Below are positions 1 to 12,399 of a DNA stretch of 64,000 nt, one piece after another. The number at the start of each line of letters is the position of its first letter. Position 1 is the first letter of the stretch. The notes under the pieces are model-generated. The model was not told the origin of the DNA, ran no database searches, and saw only the letters and a program-made list of their open reading frames with translations. The stretch is from contig JALLLS010000029.1 in assembly GCA_025094145.1 (NCBI GenBank), positions 124,001-188,000 on the forward strand, in the 5' to 3' direction. The position numbers were made by a program, and so were the translations under genes. This DNA comes from Spinellus fusiger (Eukaryota > Mucoromycota > Mucoromycetes > Mucorales > Phycomycetaceae).

Positions 1-269
1 TAAATAATTATCAATGAGATTTAATTATTTATTATATAAAGACTAAAAGAAGTATTTCACTTTCTTCAAACATAAAATGACCCGAGGAAAGTAATGGGTC
101 ATTTAAAATCCCGTTTTTATTTAAATTATTTAGACCAAAGAAATAACATACACTATTCTTCTCTTCTCATAACACTACTATTTTTTTAATGTTTAACTAA
201 TCTAAAGCCATAAAAATATTTAAAAGAACCCAAAAAAATTATATAAAATATATTGACATTAAAATAGGC
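1..269. other. AT-rich non-coding edge
   Basis: No open frame or recognisable motif. It precedes the first decayed Tc1-like relic. Confidence 0.5.
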
Positions 270-1279
270 TTAGCCATCCTCCTCCAGGTACTAAACCTGG
301 ACTCTATCAAGGCCGAGGCATCTCATATGTTCAACATGTCTGTCACCACTGTATGAGACACAGTGAGACACTAAAAGAAGACAGAATCGGTGGCGCCTTT
401 ATCCATGACTGATTGAAATATATACAGTGATGAAAGGGCTCTCCAATAGTTACGTAGAATAGTTGTGAGTAATTTTCAACAAACAAAAAAAACCATCATG
501 GTGGACATAGCCATCAAGGTATCAAGAATGACGTTGAAGAAACACCTTGATGAGATGGGATTTCACTAATAAACTCCAGTGGTAAAATCTCTCTTAACAA
601 AGAAAAATATAGGTTCTTAATTCTAGTGAGCCTAAAAACATATCAACTAGACTCATGAACAATGGCAGAAGATAGTCTTGTTGAATGAGTCCAAAGTACA
701 GCTAATAAGCTTTGAAAGGGGTATCATATTTATCAATTATCATTACATAACTGTTATTCCAGAGAATGTATTTTTTTTTAAAAAAAAAAAAGAGGTTTTG
801 AGGTAGTGTAGTAATGGTATGGGGCTGTTTCAGTGGAGAAGTTGTTAGGAGACTGATAGTAGTGGAGAGCAGGATAAAATCTGACAAGTACACTGACGTA
901 TTGAGAAAAGGCCTGCTGCCATGAACTCAAATGTATTTCTTTCCTAAACCCAGGAGTCAGTCACTGCCTACAAAAAGACACTGAAAGGCTTCATAGGATT
1001 AAAATAACACAAGAATGGAAGGATGTAAATAATATAATAATTACTCTTTAATAAATCTGAAAATGCTCCGACATCAATCCAATGGAGCACCTGTGAGCCT
1101 ACCTCAAGAAGTTCATTAGGAAGAACAAAATGTTATATTCTGCCAAGGAAGAGTTGGAGCATGTTGTGGTGCTGGGATAGGTCGAGATATAGAAGGAAGG
1201 GACAGATAACCACATTGCCAGCATTGGGTGGAGATGTTAGGTAGTCATTGATGCCAATGAAGGCCATATGAAATATTAA
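270..1279 (+). pseudogene. decayed Tc1/mariner transposase, relic 1
   Basis: Broken frames on the plus strand keep the order of a Tc1 transposase. An N-terminal helix-turn-helix-like stretch lies near 270-380, a VVMVWGCFSGE block near 812-842, NPMEHL followed by AYLKK near 1079-1115 (the region of the third catalytic acidic residue of DDE transposases), and a terminal DANEGHMKY then stop at 1277-1279. Many stops and frameshifts separate these blocks, so it cannot be functional. The 3' end closely resembles the relic ending at 33414 (shared xAKEGHxKY end, then a shared stretch ending in TGTTGAACATGT), so both belong to one family. The downstream element at 1395 begins just after this 3' end. 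Confidence 0.7.
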
Positions 1280-1394
1280 CTGTATTATTATTTTTCTATC
1301 TTCGATAAATAAAGATGCTGAGCTATGGTGTACTTAAATTTATAGTTCTTGGGTCAAATGCGAGGATTTTTTATTTAATGTTGAACATGTTCTA

Positions 1395-2741
1395 CAGTCA
1401 CACAACATTAGAAAGGGTACGACCCCCTAATTTATACATTTTTAAACATGATTCTTCTTCTTTTTACCAAAGAATCACATTCCATTAAGCAATCTCAAAT
1501 GTCAAACGCAGAATCCTCAACTAGAAACTCAAGAGTTTATAATAAGCTTGAAGAAAGAGAGTAATGGGGTGTTTACTGGCTTAAAAAAGAAAAATACTCG
1601 ATGGGTGCCATTTCAAAGGTCGTTGGCATTAGCAAGTCCACTGTCCAGAATATTATTAGTAGAATCATGACTAATGGTACACCTCTACCAAGACCTAGTT
1701 CTTTTGCACCAAAAAAACTAAACGAGAAAGACCTCAGACGACTTGAGACCATTCTAAGAGGCAACCCATTTGCCTCCTATAACTTCATAAATTTGGAACT
1801 TAAGGCTCATGAGATAATCATCTGTAGAGCAACATTCATCAGATATATGCATCAGATTGGGTCTGGTTCCTACTTTGCAGCACACAAGCCAAGGTTGTCT
1901 GAAGAAAACATGAAGAAAAGACTTCGTTGGGCGAAGGAACGGGTCAATTGGACTCCTGAGGACTGGAGACGCGTCGTATGGTCTGATGAGTCACGGTTTG
2001 AAGTAGAGGGTTACCAGGGAGGAGTCAGAGTGATTCGAAAGATCGGCGAGAGGTATAAGGCTGCTCATGTCATACCTACAACCAAATGGGGGAAAGGCAG
2101 CATAATGATCTGGAGTTGCTTCTGATCTGGTGGACTTAGGCCTTCGGTCTTTATTGATGGCACTGTAAATCAGGACGTATATGTCAACATTTTGACAGAA
2201 AAATTTCTACCATGGTTCATTGAATTGAATGAGAAAAAGGATGGGGACTTTATATTCCAAGAAGATGGGGCTAATTGCCATAAAAGTGGCTATACAACAT
2301 GGTGGAAAAACACACATGCAATCAGGCGCTTTGATTACTGGCCTGCCCAAAGTCCTGCTCTCAATCCAATTGAACATCTCTCGAGCTACCCTGATAGACT
2401 TATCAATGACAAGAGGGCTGTTATCAAAAATATCGATGAGCTCAAGACAGCTTTAGAAGAAGCTTGGAGAAATATCCACATTGATATTGCCGAACGTTTA
2501 GTTGGCTCAATGAAGGATCACTGCCAGGCAGTTATTGATGCCAAAGGTGGCCCAACAAAATATTAAATAAAAACTTTCTTTATATACTTTACTATAAAAA
2601 ATATGTTAAACTAACTTTGTGTTGAATTTGAAGTCATTAGTGTGTGTTTTGAGGTCGTAACATTTATATCCGTAAAGCATGTTATTTTTTTTCAGAATTT
2701 CAAAAAATGAAAATCGTATACTTTCTAATTTTGCGTGACTG
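1395..2741 (+). mobile_element. Tc1/mariner element A, 1347 bp, with TIRs and TA duplication
   Basis: The left end starts CAGTCACACAACATTAGAAA directly after TA (1393-1394). The right end is its imperfect inverted copy, ending GCGTGACTG before TA (2742-2743). This is the standard Tc1/mariner structure with a TA target duplication. It carries one transposase reading frame (1499-2566). A shortened copy with the same ends lies on the minus strand at 31490-32341. Confidence 0.88.
1499..2566 (+). pseudogene. Tc1 transposase of element A, two in-frame stops
   Basis: One continuous frame of 356 codons from ATG 1499 to TAA 2564-2566, interrupted only by TAA at 1562-1564 and TGA at 2123-2125, with no frameshift. 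It has an N-terminal helix-turn-helix (MGAISKVVGISKSTVQNIIS from 1601), a first catalytic block VVWSDESRFEV, a second FQEDGANCH, and a third NPIEHL. This matches the DD34E Tc1 pattern. The TGA sits where related copies have Trp (CFWxGG), so TGG to TGA is likely; the TAA probably replaces CAA. The Trp normally following NPIEHL is Ser here. Recently inactivated by its appearance, since all catalytic acids survive. Confidence 0.85.
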
Positions 2742-2743
2742 TA

Positions 2744-3697
2744 TCCCAAGAAATGTACCATTCGGCTATTCTTTTGGGAAACTCATTCTGATTCTTTCTC
2801 TTAATCCCTCTGACCAGTTTTTTTTTTACCATTCGCTCTTCTGTCTTTCTGGAAGCATGTGTTTCTAGTACAATATTTATCTCTATTTTTGTTCACTATT
2901 TTTTCTATATAAATAATGCACTAGATCTTTGTTTTTGGTTCTAGCCCTTTTGCTACTTCATTTGTTCTCTCTTCTGTCTCTTGTCTACTCGGCTGTCTTT
3001 AGTTCAGAATTGATCTGGAAACTATACAACTCAGCACAGTTCTGAATGACACAAAAACCCTTAAAAACAATGTAAAAATATAAAGCCAAAAACAGGTAGC
3101 GGATCTTATTAACTTATTCAACTGTTTACTAATCATAGTCAGAATCATAGGCTTTTTATAAAAGTAACAACAATGGAATGGTTCAAAGAGACAGTAGGCA
3201 GAGGTTGTTGACATATTAACACCTATTTTTAGCTCGATAAGATTGCTCTGATTACACAAGCTTTTTTTTTTATGTATCTCAATAGTTAAGGGTTACTATT
3301 TTTGTTGAATCTGTCGTCTTTGATCTTAGTATCAAAGGGATCCGACCAGTTAACATGTGATTAGACTATAAACTTTATTCAGTTCATTATAGTATTTTTT
3401 ATACTTATTTTCTACTAATATTCTAATGCTATTCTACTGTTAAACTATAGTATAAGGTGTGCGTTCTAATGATATCTCTTGCAAGTTCCTGACATATGTG
3501 GCAACCTTCCCCTTTTGGTTGTTCTGTGAAGCAAATTATGAGCATTCATCTTTGGAAGGTAGTCTTACGACAAATCAGAGATTTTCTTAAGTGGTAAGAG
3601 TATGTAGAGTGTAGAAATAATATATATCTATTTGATCAAAAGTATAGTACTTTATTTATATATAAAATATATAAGTGTATCGAATAGGTAAGAAATA
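2744..3697. other. intergenic, no gene seen
   Basis: AT-rich with T-runs. The only open frame on the minus strand (2999-3259) has no recognisable domain or start context. It probably contains the 3' flank of P450-A. Confidence 0.5.
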
Positions 3698-5768
3698 TTA
3701 GAGAAGCTTGTCAGGTCGCTCAACAAGACGTATTTTGTAAGTTTTGGTCATGACAGTTAATCCACCATCAACATAACTGTCGATATCACCATAGACAGGA
3801 TTGCCATTAGAATCAAGTGATGGCTCAATAGTACAACGTGCAAAAAGAGTGGTGTATGTCAAGAACATCTCAGCCTCAGCCTATTGGAAAACAATTCAAA
3901 TATTTTGATCAATACATAGAAAATACTGATTACATTAAACAACTTACCAAATAAATCCCAGGACAAATATGTCTATATATAACATTATGTTAATAACTAG
4001 CAAAAGATTATAATAATCAGTTAACTACCTTCCCCATCCAAAGTTATACTGGTCTCTTTCAGTTGGGTTTCCATTGGCAGATGCATGAAATGTAGACTTA
4101 ATATTTATGAAACGTTCAGGAATGAATTTTTCAGGATCAGGGTATACATCAGGATTCCTGTGCATGCTATACATATCACTAATCAACACAGTTCCTTTTT
4201 TAATAAAGTAGTTATTAAGCACAACTAAGGATGTATATTAGCTTTTTTTTCCCAAGTAGTGAAATGAAATTTTACTTACAGTCTTTTTCAGCCATATGTG
4301 GAACTCCATAAGCCGTCGTAGGATAAAGACGCATGATTTCTCTTTGAACAGAAATCATGTAAGGAAAATCATCACGCTCTTTAAACATTGGCAATCGTTT
4401 ATACTTGGTGATAAATGCATCTATTTCTTCGCATATTTTTTTTTGAATTTCTGGATGATGAGATAAAACAACAAAAGTTCTGGAAAGTGTCACAGAAATA
4501 GTATCGGTTCCACCATTAGTCATTTCAGCTTAAATAAAATAAAGTAAGTCTTTTTGTTTTTTTGGCTAAAAGATATTTCTAAACTTTAGTTTACCAACAA
4601 CCATCAATATATCATCATCATCATACAGGCTTTTATCTTCTATGTTTCTCATTCTCTTGACCACACAGTCCTCATCTTTTTCAATGGCTTCCTTTATCAT
4701 TTTTCTAAAAACAGGATTACGCAAATTGTTGATGAAGTCTTGTCTCTTTCTGTCTCTGCCTTTAAGATAGCTTATAAAGCCGAGAGCCGGAAGATATGTG
4801 TCGATATTTTCATCCACACCCAAGTATAGCATAGTTAAATAAATAATTTCTAGAAAACTAATAAATATTGGATCATTTGTCGACTCAAAACGCGTGCCAA
4901 AGCAAACACGGGTCATCACATTAAGTGATCTAAATGTTAGATCATGGAAGGGATCAACTCCATCATTTTTTCTATGACTCATCAGTTGATCAATAAGATG
5001 AGTTGTCTCGAACTGAATTGAATCACCCAATTGATCAATTATTTTGGGTGCCAAGAAAATACTTGCTATAAAAATAAATGAATTTATAAATATATATTTA
5101 CACGTATGTTAGCCTTTATCATTTTTATCTTACAAGCAGATCTCGATTCTTTAAACTTTTTTTTGTCTATAGGATAAGCCAATCCTCTAAGTATTTATAA
5201 TATTAGATAGGCTGATGTATAGTTTGAACATTTCGAGACTTTCATACCTTCCATACATACTATATATTTCTTCAGCATATTTATTTGGTGGTCGAGAAGT
5301 AGTAATACTTCCATTGACGTTAAATATTTCATGGGCAATAGTAGGATCAGAAATAAAGATAAAGTCTTGTACACCCATTTTAACATGAATGATCGGACCT
5401 ATAAAAGGTATGGGTCAGGAGACAATATAAATGATTCAAATAAGATAGATGATATAGTATTTACCCAGCTCTTTATGCCATTCATGCATTTTTAAAAATG
5501 ATATCTCACCAAGATGTGGCAGATGACCTAACAGTAAGACTATCAGCAAACTATTATCTGTAATAAGACTCTTACCAATGTATGGGTATTTTCCTTTAGG
5601 TGTAGGTATTTTGTCAAAACCACCAGTCTCTTTGTCTTTGGAGCTGGGGTAGAGTGCATACAGTGCTGTACCAACAGCTACAACACCTGCAGTTTGAAGC
5701 GGGTGCTCTTTCAAAAGATCAATCATATAGGATTGGCTCTCGAGAAAAGAGAAAGAAGTAGAATTCAT
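3698..5768 (-). CDS. cytochrome P450, paralog A (9 exons, 527 aa)
   Basis: Membrane-anchored haem-thiolate monooxygenase; substrate unknown. Exons by my splicing: 5576-5768, 5465-5527, 5248-5398, 5134-5186, 4595-5065, 4280-4528, 4029-4224, 3948-3972, 3698-3880. They sum to 1584 nt without a stop. The N-terminus has a hydrophobic anchor (LQTAGVVAVGTALYALY) then a Pro/Gly hinge (IPTPKGKYPYIG). I-helix motif GGTDT, ExxR in QREIMRLYP, PERF in KFIPERFIN, and haem loop FGWGRHICPG with the Cys ligand, split by an intron before the 25-nt exon 8. An upstream ATG (5804) is possible, but the MNSTSFSF start is the only ATG shared by all three paralogs. I cannot assign a CYP family; it looks like a lineage-specific zygomycete family. 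Confidence 0.9.
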
Positions 5769-5817
5769 AAATAAGAAAGAATAGATCAGAGTAGATTGGT
5801 ACATATTATTTTGCTCT

Positions 5818-5825
5818 TATTTATA
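5818..5825 (-). promoter_or_regulatory. TATA box of P450-A
   Basis: TATAAATA begins about 50 bp before the ATG at 5768. Paralog C has the same motif at the same distance and B at about 51-58 bp. A and B also share GAGCAAAATAAT just after it. Confidence 0.6.
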
Positions 5826-6479
5826 TCGTGTATTTTCTTTTGAAGATAGATTAGTAAACTATAGTCAATTCTAAAGTTTGAATATTTAAATAATATGCAA
5901 GACTTAACTTTATTATATGAAATGCTGAACATCATAATGTAATGTGAAGCTACTAATAATGTTTATATGTATAATGACCTATGTATATGAATAATAGCTG
6001 AGGTAAACTAAAAGTATATTCTTAGAATAGAAAAAATAAATATGTATATTCACTTTGATATTTAGATAGACATATACCAAGTGCCTTTTCATTATTAGCT
6101 TGTAAAGTGGTGGAGAAAAAGAATTGAGGCCTTTTAAATTGTATACTATCTTATGACAATACTTTTTTATTGTTGAAATACACAAAAAAATAAGAGGTGT
6201 GTTTTGTTTGAATTAAAAAAATATATTTCTCAAAGTTTCATTGTATGAATTCAGGTCTACTTATATACATATCTTTCTACACTATAAAGATATAAGTCAT
6301 ACCATAATAACATCTCAGTAAATTCAAGGATGAATTCCCCTCCCCTGAAACATACATAGGAAAAGGGAAGAGAAACCCTCACATTTACAACATTATTATT
6401 TAAAAATAAAATAAAAAAGTCTGTGTCTTGCTGCGCTTTAAACTTCTAAGAACCTTTAAGAAGTATAGAAGAAATATAT
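5826..6479. other. intergenic, no gene seen
   Basis: AT-rich upstream flank of P450-A. The minus-strand open frame at 5979-6185 is low complexity and has no domain. Confidence 0.5.
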
Positions 6480-6703
6480 GAACGCTGATGATCGTCCAAC
6501 CACCCTTCACCAGGTTCTGAACATAGACTCTACCTTAGAAGAAGCATATCATATGCTCAATGTGCCTACTTCCATTGTGAGAGATATGGTGAATCACTTC
6601 AAGAAAACATTGTTTTATACAAATTCAAAATAAAGGGACTGATGATGACAGGACTTTATCCAAAATTAAGTTACCTTTATTTAGTGAATAATACAACTTT
6701 ATT
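6480..6703 (+). pseudogene. N-terminal fragment of a Tc1-like transposase
   Basis: The stretch at 6490-6600 is clearly related to 270-380 of relic 1: both contain a leucine-rich start, then a block read as EAYHMLNVPTSIVRDMV here against EASHMFNMSVTTV there, a helix-turn-helix-like region. It stops near the TA that borders the inverted-repeat element at 6706, so that element may have inserted into this relic. Confidence 0.5.
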
Positions 6704-6705
6704 TA

Positions 6706-8920
6706 CACACCCAAAGATTTTTCTGGTCTTTAAGCGGTGATATATCCTTCCTTTTACGTCCCAATAAAAAATTCCTCTTTATGTATCTGTGTTTAAAATC
6801 AAAGGTTTGCAAGTATCTGTATGCTTGGGCAACGGGGTTCGTTCTTTAGACACCCAGGACCTCGGGGAAAGGCTAGCTGCTCTTGTATCGATGGGAGTTG
6901 AGCTAGCTCTTGTGTGGGGTGTCGGGGAACTTGGCTCTAAAGGCTGTGGGATCTATGGGTGTCGTAATCTGGAGGGGACATTCTAGAACTGGGTCTGTGG
7001 GGGCACGAGAGAACAGGTAACGGTAATCCTCCTACCGATGGACCAACGAAAGGGACAAACAAGGGAACAAACAGGAACAGAGCAAGAACCAACAACTTAA
7101 CTTGACCTTGGGTCTAAACTACTCTACTTAAGGAATCCAAGTATTTGCTTTGACTTCTTTTTTTTATTGAAATGTGCAATTGGCTATTATATATACTACT
7201 TTTCTGAAACATTCCATTATTGTAACTACTTTTAGCAACTTCATCATCTCCCACTTCTTCCACAGCCATCCATGCGAATAGGTGGAGAGACGTCACCTAT
7301 TCTACATATCCAAACTATTATTTCTTTTTGTGGATACTCAATATCAAATTATATGTCAGATAATCACTTTCCATAAATAGAACTATCGATCATCCCAGTC
7401 AATAGAAACACAAACTGCCTAAACAGGACCACATGGTAGAAGATGAATTAGTTAGCAAGGCGTATATCTAATGGATGATACTCTATCAAGAGGGGGTTTT
7501 CCATAGCTTTTATTAGTAGATGGTATCAATTATAAAGGTATAAAAGAAGTGTGAAAGAACCATTAATAAATATCAGACTTTGTTTACTCTTTGAACTGTC
7601 CGGATTTCCTTTGGTTAAAGCCAAAGACGACATATATTATCAATAGAATATATTGTTTATGAATAAAATTGTTTATTATAATATTATAGATAATAAATAT
7701 TATGACTATAGCTACTGCCTAAGTGCATTCCCTAATAACAATAAAGTCTATACCCTAAAGGCCTTATACTTTATCCTTGGGGGATAGATAACTATGCTCA
7801 GGAGTATACCGTAGAGACCCTAGACAGTATAGAAGACCACCTGAGACTGACTTGAAAGGAATCTTTACTTGCCTAATAACAATACAGTGAGTGTCTTGTA
7901 CATTAGAATAAGCTATAGCCCAGATATAGACACTGCTTACCTTTTTATCACTAGAATAGTCCTTGGTGGTGTCTATCACCTCCTTCTATTGTTTCTCTTT
8001 GTTAATAATGGCACAATACCTTGCTCAGTTATGCTCATCTTGATAAGTACTTAGGTGCTAAGTTGTATGTGCAGTGTGGGAAATAACAAAAGAAGGGGAA
8101 TATCGTAACAAATAATAGTTTTTCTTTCTCTATACTGGTGGGGTATACACTAGCCTTCACTCATACAATTCACACTCTATTTGCCTTGGACTTAAAGGAC
8201 AGTATTAGAAACAATATCTTGTTGTCATCAAGTACTATTGTTAATACCAGTTACAATGAGACAGTTGAAGTGATTATGAATATTGATTCAATGAATATCT
8301 ATACTGTTCTTAATATAAGTAAGTTTAGTTCTATTCTATGGACAATAACCACTAGAGTTAATTCTGTGTGTGTCTTATAATAAACCTTTCTCAAGTAGTT
8401 TCATACTGCAGATACTTGGGCTTATAGTTAACACATGTTAAACAATAAATGCAGTGACTGAGTTATAATTTTGGGGTGATTCTGGTTCTATTTCTTGTCT
8501 TTACAGCGAATTTGGCTCTTGGTGCTACTTCTTATGGTAGAAATCTTTCCCAACTTCACTCATTTATCTTATCCCATTTATTCTTTCCCCCATGCCCACT
8601 CGATTGACTTCACAGTCCCTTCAAACCATGTACACTGCTTTATACGCGTTAAAGTAGGAGCTTATAAACATTTCGTCAAGCGTTAAAATAAAATTTCGGT
8701 GCCAACTACGGCATCATACATTTTCTTTACAAAGAATTCTATAGCATTTAATTGCAGTCAATAGCCATTGCTAAAACAGGCAAGTAGAGTTTGAAATTGA
8801 TCATTTAGACAGCGAAAAGCCTTTTCAAACATATTAGCCAATCACAGGATTCATGTGATTTAATATTGCGATTTTATTCTCAGGATATTTCTTAATATAT
8901 CCCAAAAATCTTTGGGTGTG
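6706..8920. mobile_element. TA-flanked inverted-repeat element, copy 1 (2215 bp)
   Basis: The left end CACACCCAAAGATTTTT (after TA 6704-6705) and the right end AAAAATCTTTGGGTGTG (before TA 8921-8922) are perfect inverted repeats of 17 bp. A second copy at 42420-43644 has the same ends and is similar over most of its length (for example the stretch around CTATACCCTAAAGGCCTTAT). Copy 1 contains roughly 490 bp (about 6818-7305), much richer in G and C over 6820-7110, that copy 2 lacks. No transposase is visible in either copy, so it is probably non-autonomous. The TA duplication points to a Tc1/mariner-type mobilising enzyme; the family is not one I recognise. Confidence 0.75.
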
Positions 8921-9109
8921 TAGTAGTGGTAAGAGTACAAATACCTATTTGGACTTAATTGTGCTTCCTGTAGTTGGATCTACGCACAAGCCTCATCTTA
9001 CTTATCAGTAATGTGAAATTGATCAGTGCTCTTTCTATTGGATATGTCTTTGTATTGACCTTGGATACAACAAACATGCTTGAAGAAAATTTCAACTAAG
9101 GGTGGCTCA

Positions 9110-9616
9110 AAGAACTATGATATAGGCGTCAAATTCAACAGACAACATTGTACAGCCTTCAAGTCTAAATATGTACTAGAAACAAGGAAGTCTGGAGGTA
9201 GTACAGTAATAGTATGGGGCTGCCTCAACAATGAAGGCGTTGGGTGATTTATTGTAGTAGATAGTAGCGTAAACCCCCAACAAGTATAGCGATGGCTTTG
9301 AAGAGGTATGATGCTCTGGATTCGAGTGTCTTGTTTTATCTAAACCGTGGAGTCAACTAACGCCTATAGGAGAACAATTCGAGATACTGTAAGAGTAATA
9401 AAAAAACTCAAGAGTGAAAAACATAAAAGAGATACCGATGAATCTTTACTGGTTCTCACATATTCCAAATCTCAATATAATTGAACATCTGTGGATTAAT
9501 CTTAAGAGGGTTGCCAAGAAGAATAAGATAGCCTACTCTACCAAGCAAGAGTTAAAAATTGTTCTGATGTTATAATGGGGTGGAGATACCAGGTAGTCGT
9601 TGATAATAAAAACTGA
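9110..9616 (+). pseudogene. C-terminal half of a decayed Tc1-like transposase
   Basis: Blocks GGSTVIVWGC (near 9197), PNLNIIEHLWINLKR (near 9468-9512) and a terminal VVVDNKN then stop at 9614-9616 match the middle and end of Tc1 transposases, with several stops between them. It lies 190 bp after the inverted-repeat element and could be the other half of the relic at 6480-6703. Confidence 0.6.
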
Positions 9617-12341
9617 TAATGGTTACTAGGTGAGCTAAAAATAAAACTGCCGTTTTTTAGTACTAACATTGTTTTGATAAAGTATGTTTTTTTTTAAAAA
9701 AAAAAATTCCAGGGATCTTGTTTTCATTTCTAAATCAAAAACTATTATAGGAATGAGAAAATCTTCTCATTTACAACAATAAGAATAATGATCTTATCTA
9801 GAGTAGATCGTATGATGTGTAGGACAAAAATAAATAGAGCAACTACGACGCATGGATACTTGAGTACGATCAGCTTCACTTGCCAGAATAAGGAATAAAA
9901 AAAAATTGCCAAAATCCTGCGTATATACCTTGGTCTAAGGCATATTCTAAATATGGGCAAATAGCCTGTATTCAATGAACCCAATGGAGACACTAGAGAT
10001 TATCAGGTAAAATTTGATAGTAATGGCAGGATATGTATAAGCTAGTCAGATTTATATTGTTTCGAGAATCACTTTTTAAAATCTTATTCGAAATTATTAA
10101 ACCCAAGATCATATGTTGTGTCGAGACTAGAAGGTTTTACCTTAAGAACTGTACAGTTTTTCCACTAATTGTGCTATCTTTACAAAGATTGAGTTTTATC
10201 AGCGTAACCGATAGACATACACGATCTGCCATTTCTCCCGATCACAAATCTTAAGATTAAGAAAATACAAGAGTGAATATAAAAGGCAATTATGTAATGA
10301 TTTTTGAAGATAAATCACCAACCTGATGCATTGATATATTCAAACTATTGGATGAAAGAAATGAAGAACAAGATAAAACAAATTAAGAAATATTTGTCTT
10401 CTGAAGAGCCACTAAGAGGAATCTGTATTACCAAGAGAAAATAAAGCCTCTCTTAACACAAACATATAAAGACATAGCTAGACTTTAAAAGTTTAAACAA
10501 CAGATACTAAATTAATAGCTATAGCCGTCTCTCGTAATGTAGGTAGCATTAGAGGAAATAAATATGTATATTATCTTTTGTTTCTTGGTAAGTCAGTGAT
10601 TGTCTCTGACTACTTTAATTTGTAATGTTGGAAATAGAGTGGTGCTTCCTCTGAAGCATGAGGACCCACTATGTTTTACTGTCACTAAGTTTTGTGCTTT
10701 ACCCCTGAAGCCTAAACTACCTACTACGCCCATAGCATAAATAATACGGAAACTAGAGAAACAGGATGGCTCTACATGCCCTTGAATAGCCATGAGAAAA
10801 TAGATAGATAACGTAAGGATAGAAAAGTATATAAGTAAGCATAGAAGTAGGCATTTACAAGTTGAAGAATATACTTTCTATTTTATCAAGCACACCCTTT
10901 GCCTCTGCCTTCTGAACAGTATGTATACTGCTAATTCAAGGGCATTCGTCTATTGAGTGTACTTACATTGAGTGTTAAAAAAAGTATATATTGAGTTAAA
11001 ACTTCTTGAGATGTCTTTGGTGTAGTATTACAGGCTATAGTTTATACCTACTGAATTGTCATTTTCAACCGTTCTTTCAGTTTTCTCAACATATATTTTA
11101 ATATTCAAAAGCAAAGACGTCACATGCCCCTGCGCTTGTTTTAGTCATTTTCTCTTTTTTTTATGCATAATTTACATATTTTTATAGATGGTATTTCTTA
11201 TTCCGTATCTTCACAAGTACCTTGAATACAATGTGTTCTTGTCAGATCTAATTTTGACATATGAGTAGAGACCGAAAAAGTGTCTCAACAAAAAAAAGAG
11301 ATTACATAAATTCAATCTCAAGGCCAGTCACCTTCCTACAAAAAAACGAGGGCCATAAATGAGTTTAGAATACAATTATTCAACAACTATCAGTCGTTTC
11401 ATGGTAGAAAAATGTATGTATTTAATGATAAATCCGTCGTGAAGATTTTCGCCATAATGGGAAGGATCACTCGAGAATTAGGACTCATTTATTACCAAAC
11501 TAAGAGGAGGACTTTATCGAATATCAAGGGATGTCGATAGTTCATAGTATTTCAATAGAACACCCCTGAAGCTAAAGCCATTAGAAAAAGTATAAAACAC
11601 GTAACAATTCCATTCAATAAACACCAGAGTTTAACTACACATTCTACTATGCAATATACCTTTGACTTAAGAACCCAAAGACAACAATAAACTGGGCCAA
11701 TACAAAATCATTGTATTTCAGATTCAGGATGGCCTTCTTTATCGCCAGACAATTCTTTGATATGTACATATTATTGTGTTGACCTAGTTTAGTTCCCGTA
11801 TTTTTACTTATTTTCTTAGTTAAAGAATAATAATCTTGTTATAAATAGTTACACTATTTATATAAAGTGTAATGAATCCTGGGCAAATGATATGCTAAGA
11901 AAGTAAATGAGATAAATATTGAAAAACTACAACTACTATCTAAGCTTATATTTATATTCTCTTCCTATCTATGGATTGTTTATTATTTTAATAAAAGCCT
12001 CATTTCAATTTAGATGAGTTATCTTACGATAATTATAGGCTTGGTAATATATGGTACTTAATAAAAGATATAAAATATATTGAGAACTTGAATATCAATT
12101 TTTTTTTGTTTTGTTTTCCTGTTTATCTGAACTAAGTCTTATCAAGCACTTTTTGTCCATTTACTATGTGAACAATTCCTAAAAATTGAATAATAATCTT
12201 AATGAAATTTTAAGTCGAAAGTGAACGAGTTTTCCCAAGGTCACACAAACAATATGCCAAAACAATATATAGGACTTTTTTCAATGCAAATATTGATACA
12301 ATACTACTATCTGTAAAATGTTTTTATCGGATAATAAAAAA
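9617..12341. other. 2.7 kb of AT-rich sequence without a supported gene
   Basis: Short open frames only (for example 10593-10793 minus, 10033-10254 plus) with no recognisable domain. A sequence like AAGCACACCCTTTGCCTCT near 10889 recurs in similar form near 15724 and inverted near 30731, so short dispersed repeats are present. The end of the interval is the upstream region of P450-B. Confidence 0.45.
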
Positions 12342-12349
12342 GTATAAAT
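12342..12349 (+). promoter_or_regulatory. TATA box of P450-B
   Basis: TATAAATA followed by GAGCAAAATAAT, the same arrangement as upstream of P450-A. It lies about 50-58 bp before the ATG at 12400. Confidence 0.6.
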
Positions 12350-12399
12350 ATGAGCAAAATAATAACTATCAATCTACTCTGATCTACTCTTTATTATTT

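Noticed and set aside
5769..5804. Upstream ATG extending P450-A by 12 residues
   Set aside because: The extra ATG is absent in B, and in C the frame can only be extended through a GTG. MNSTSFSF is the shared start.
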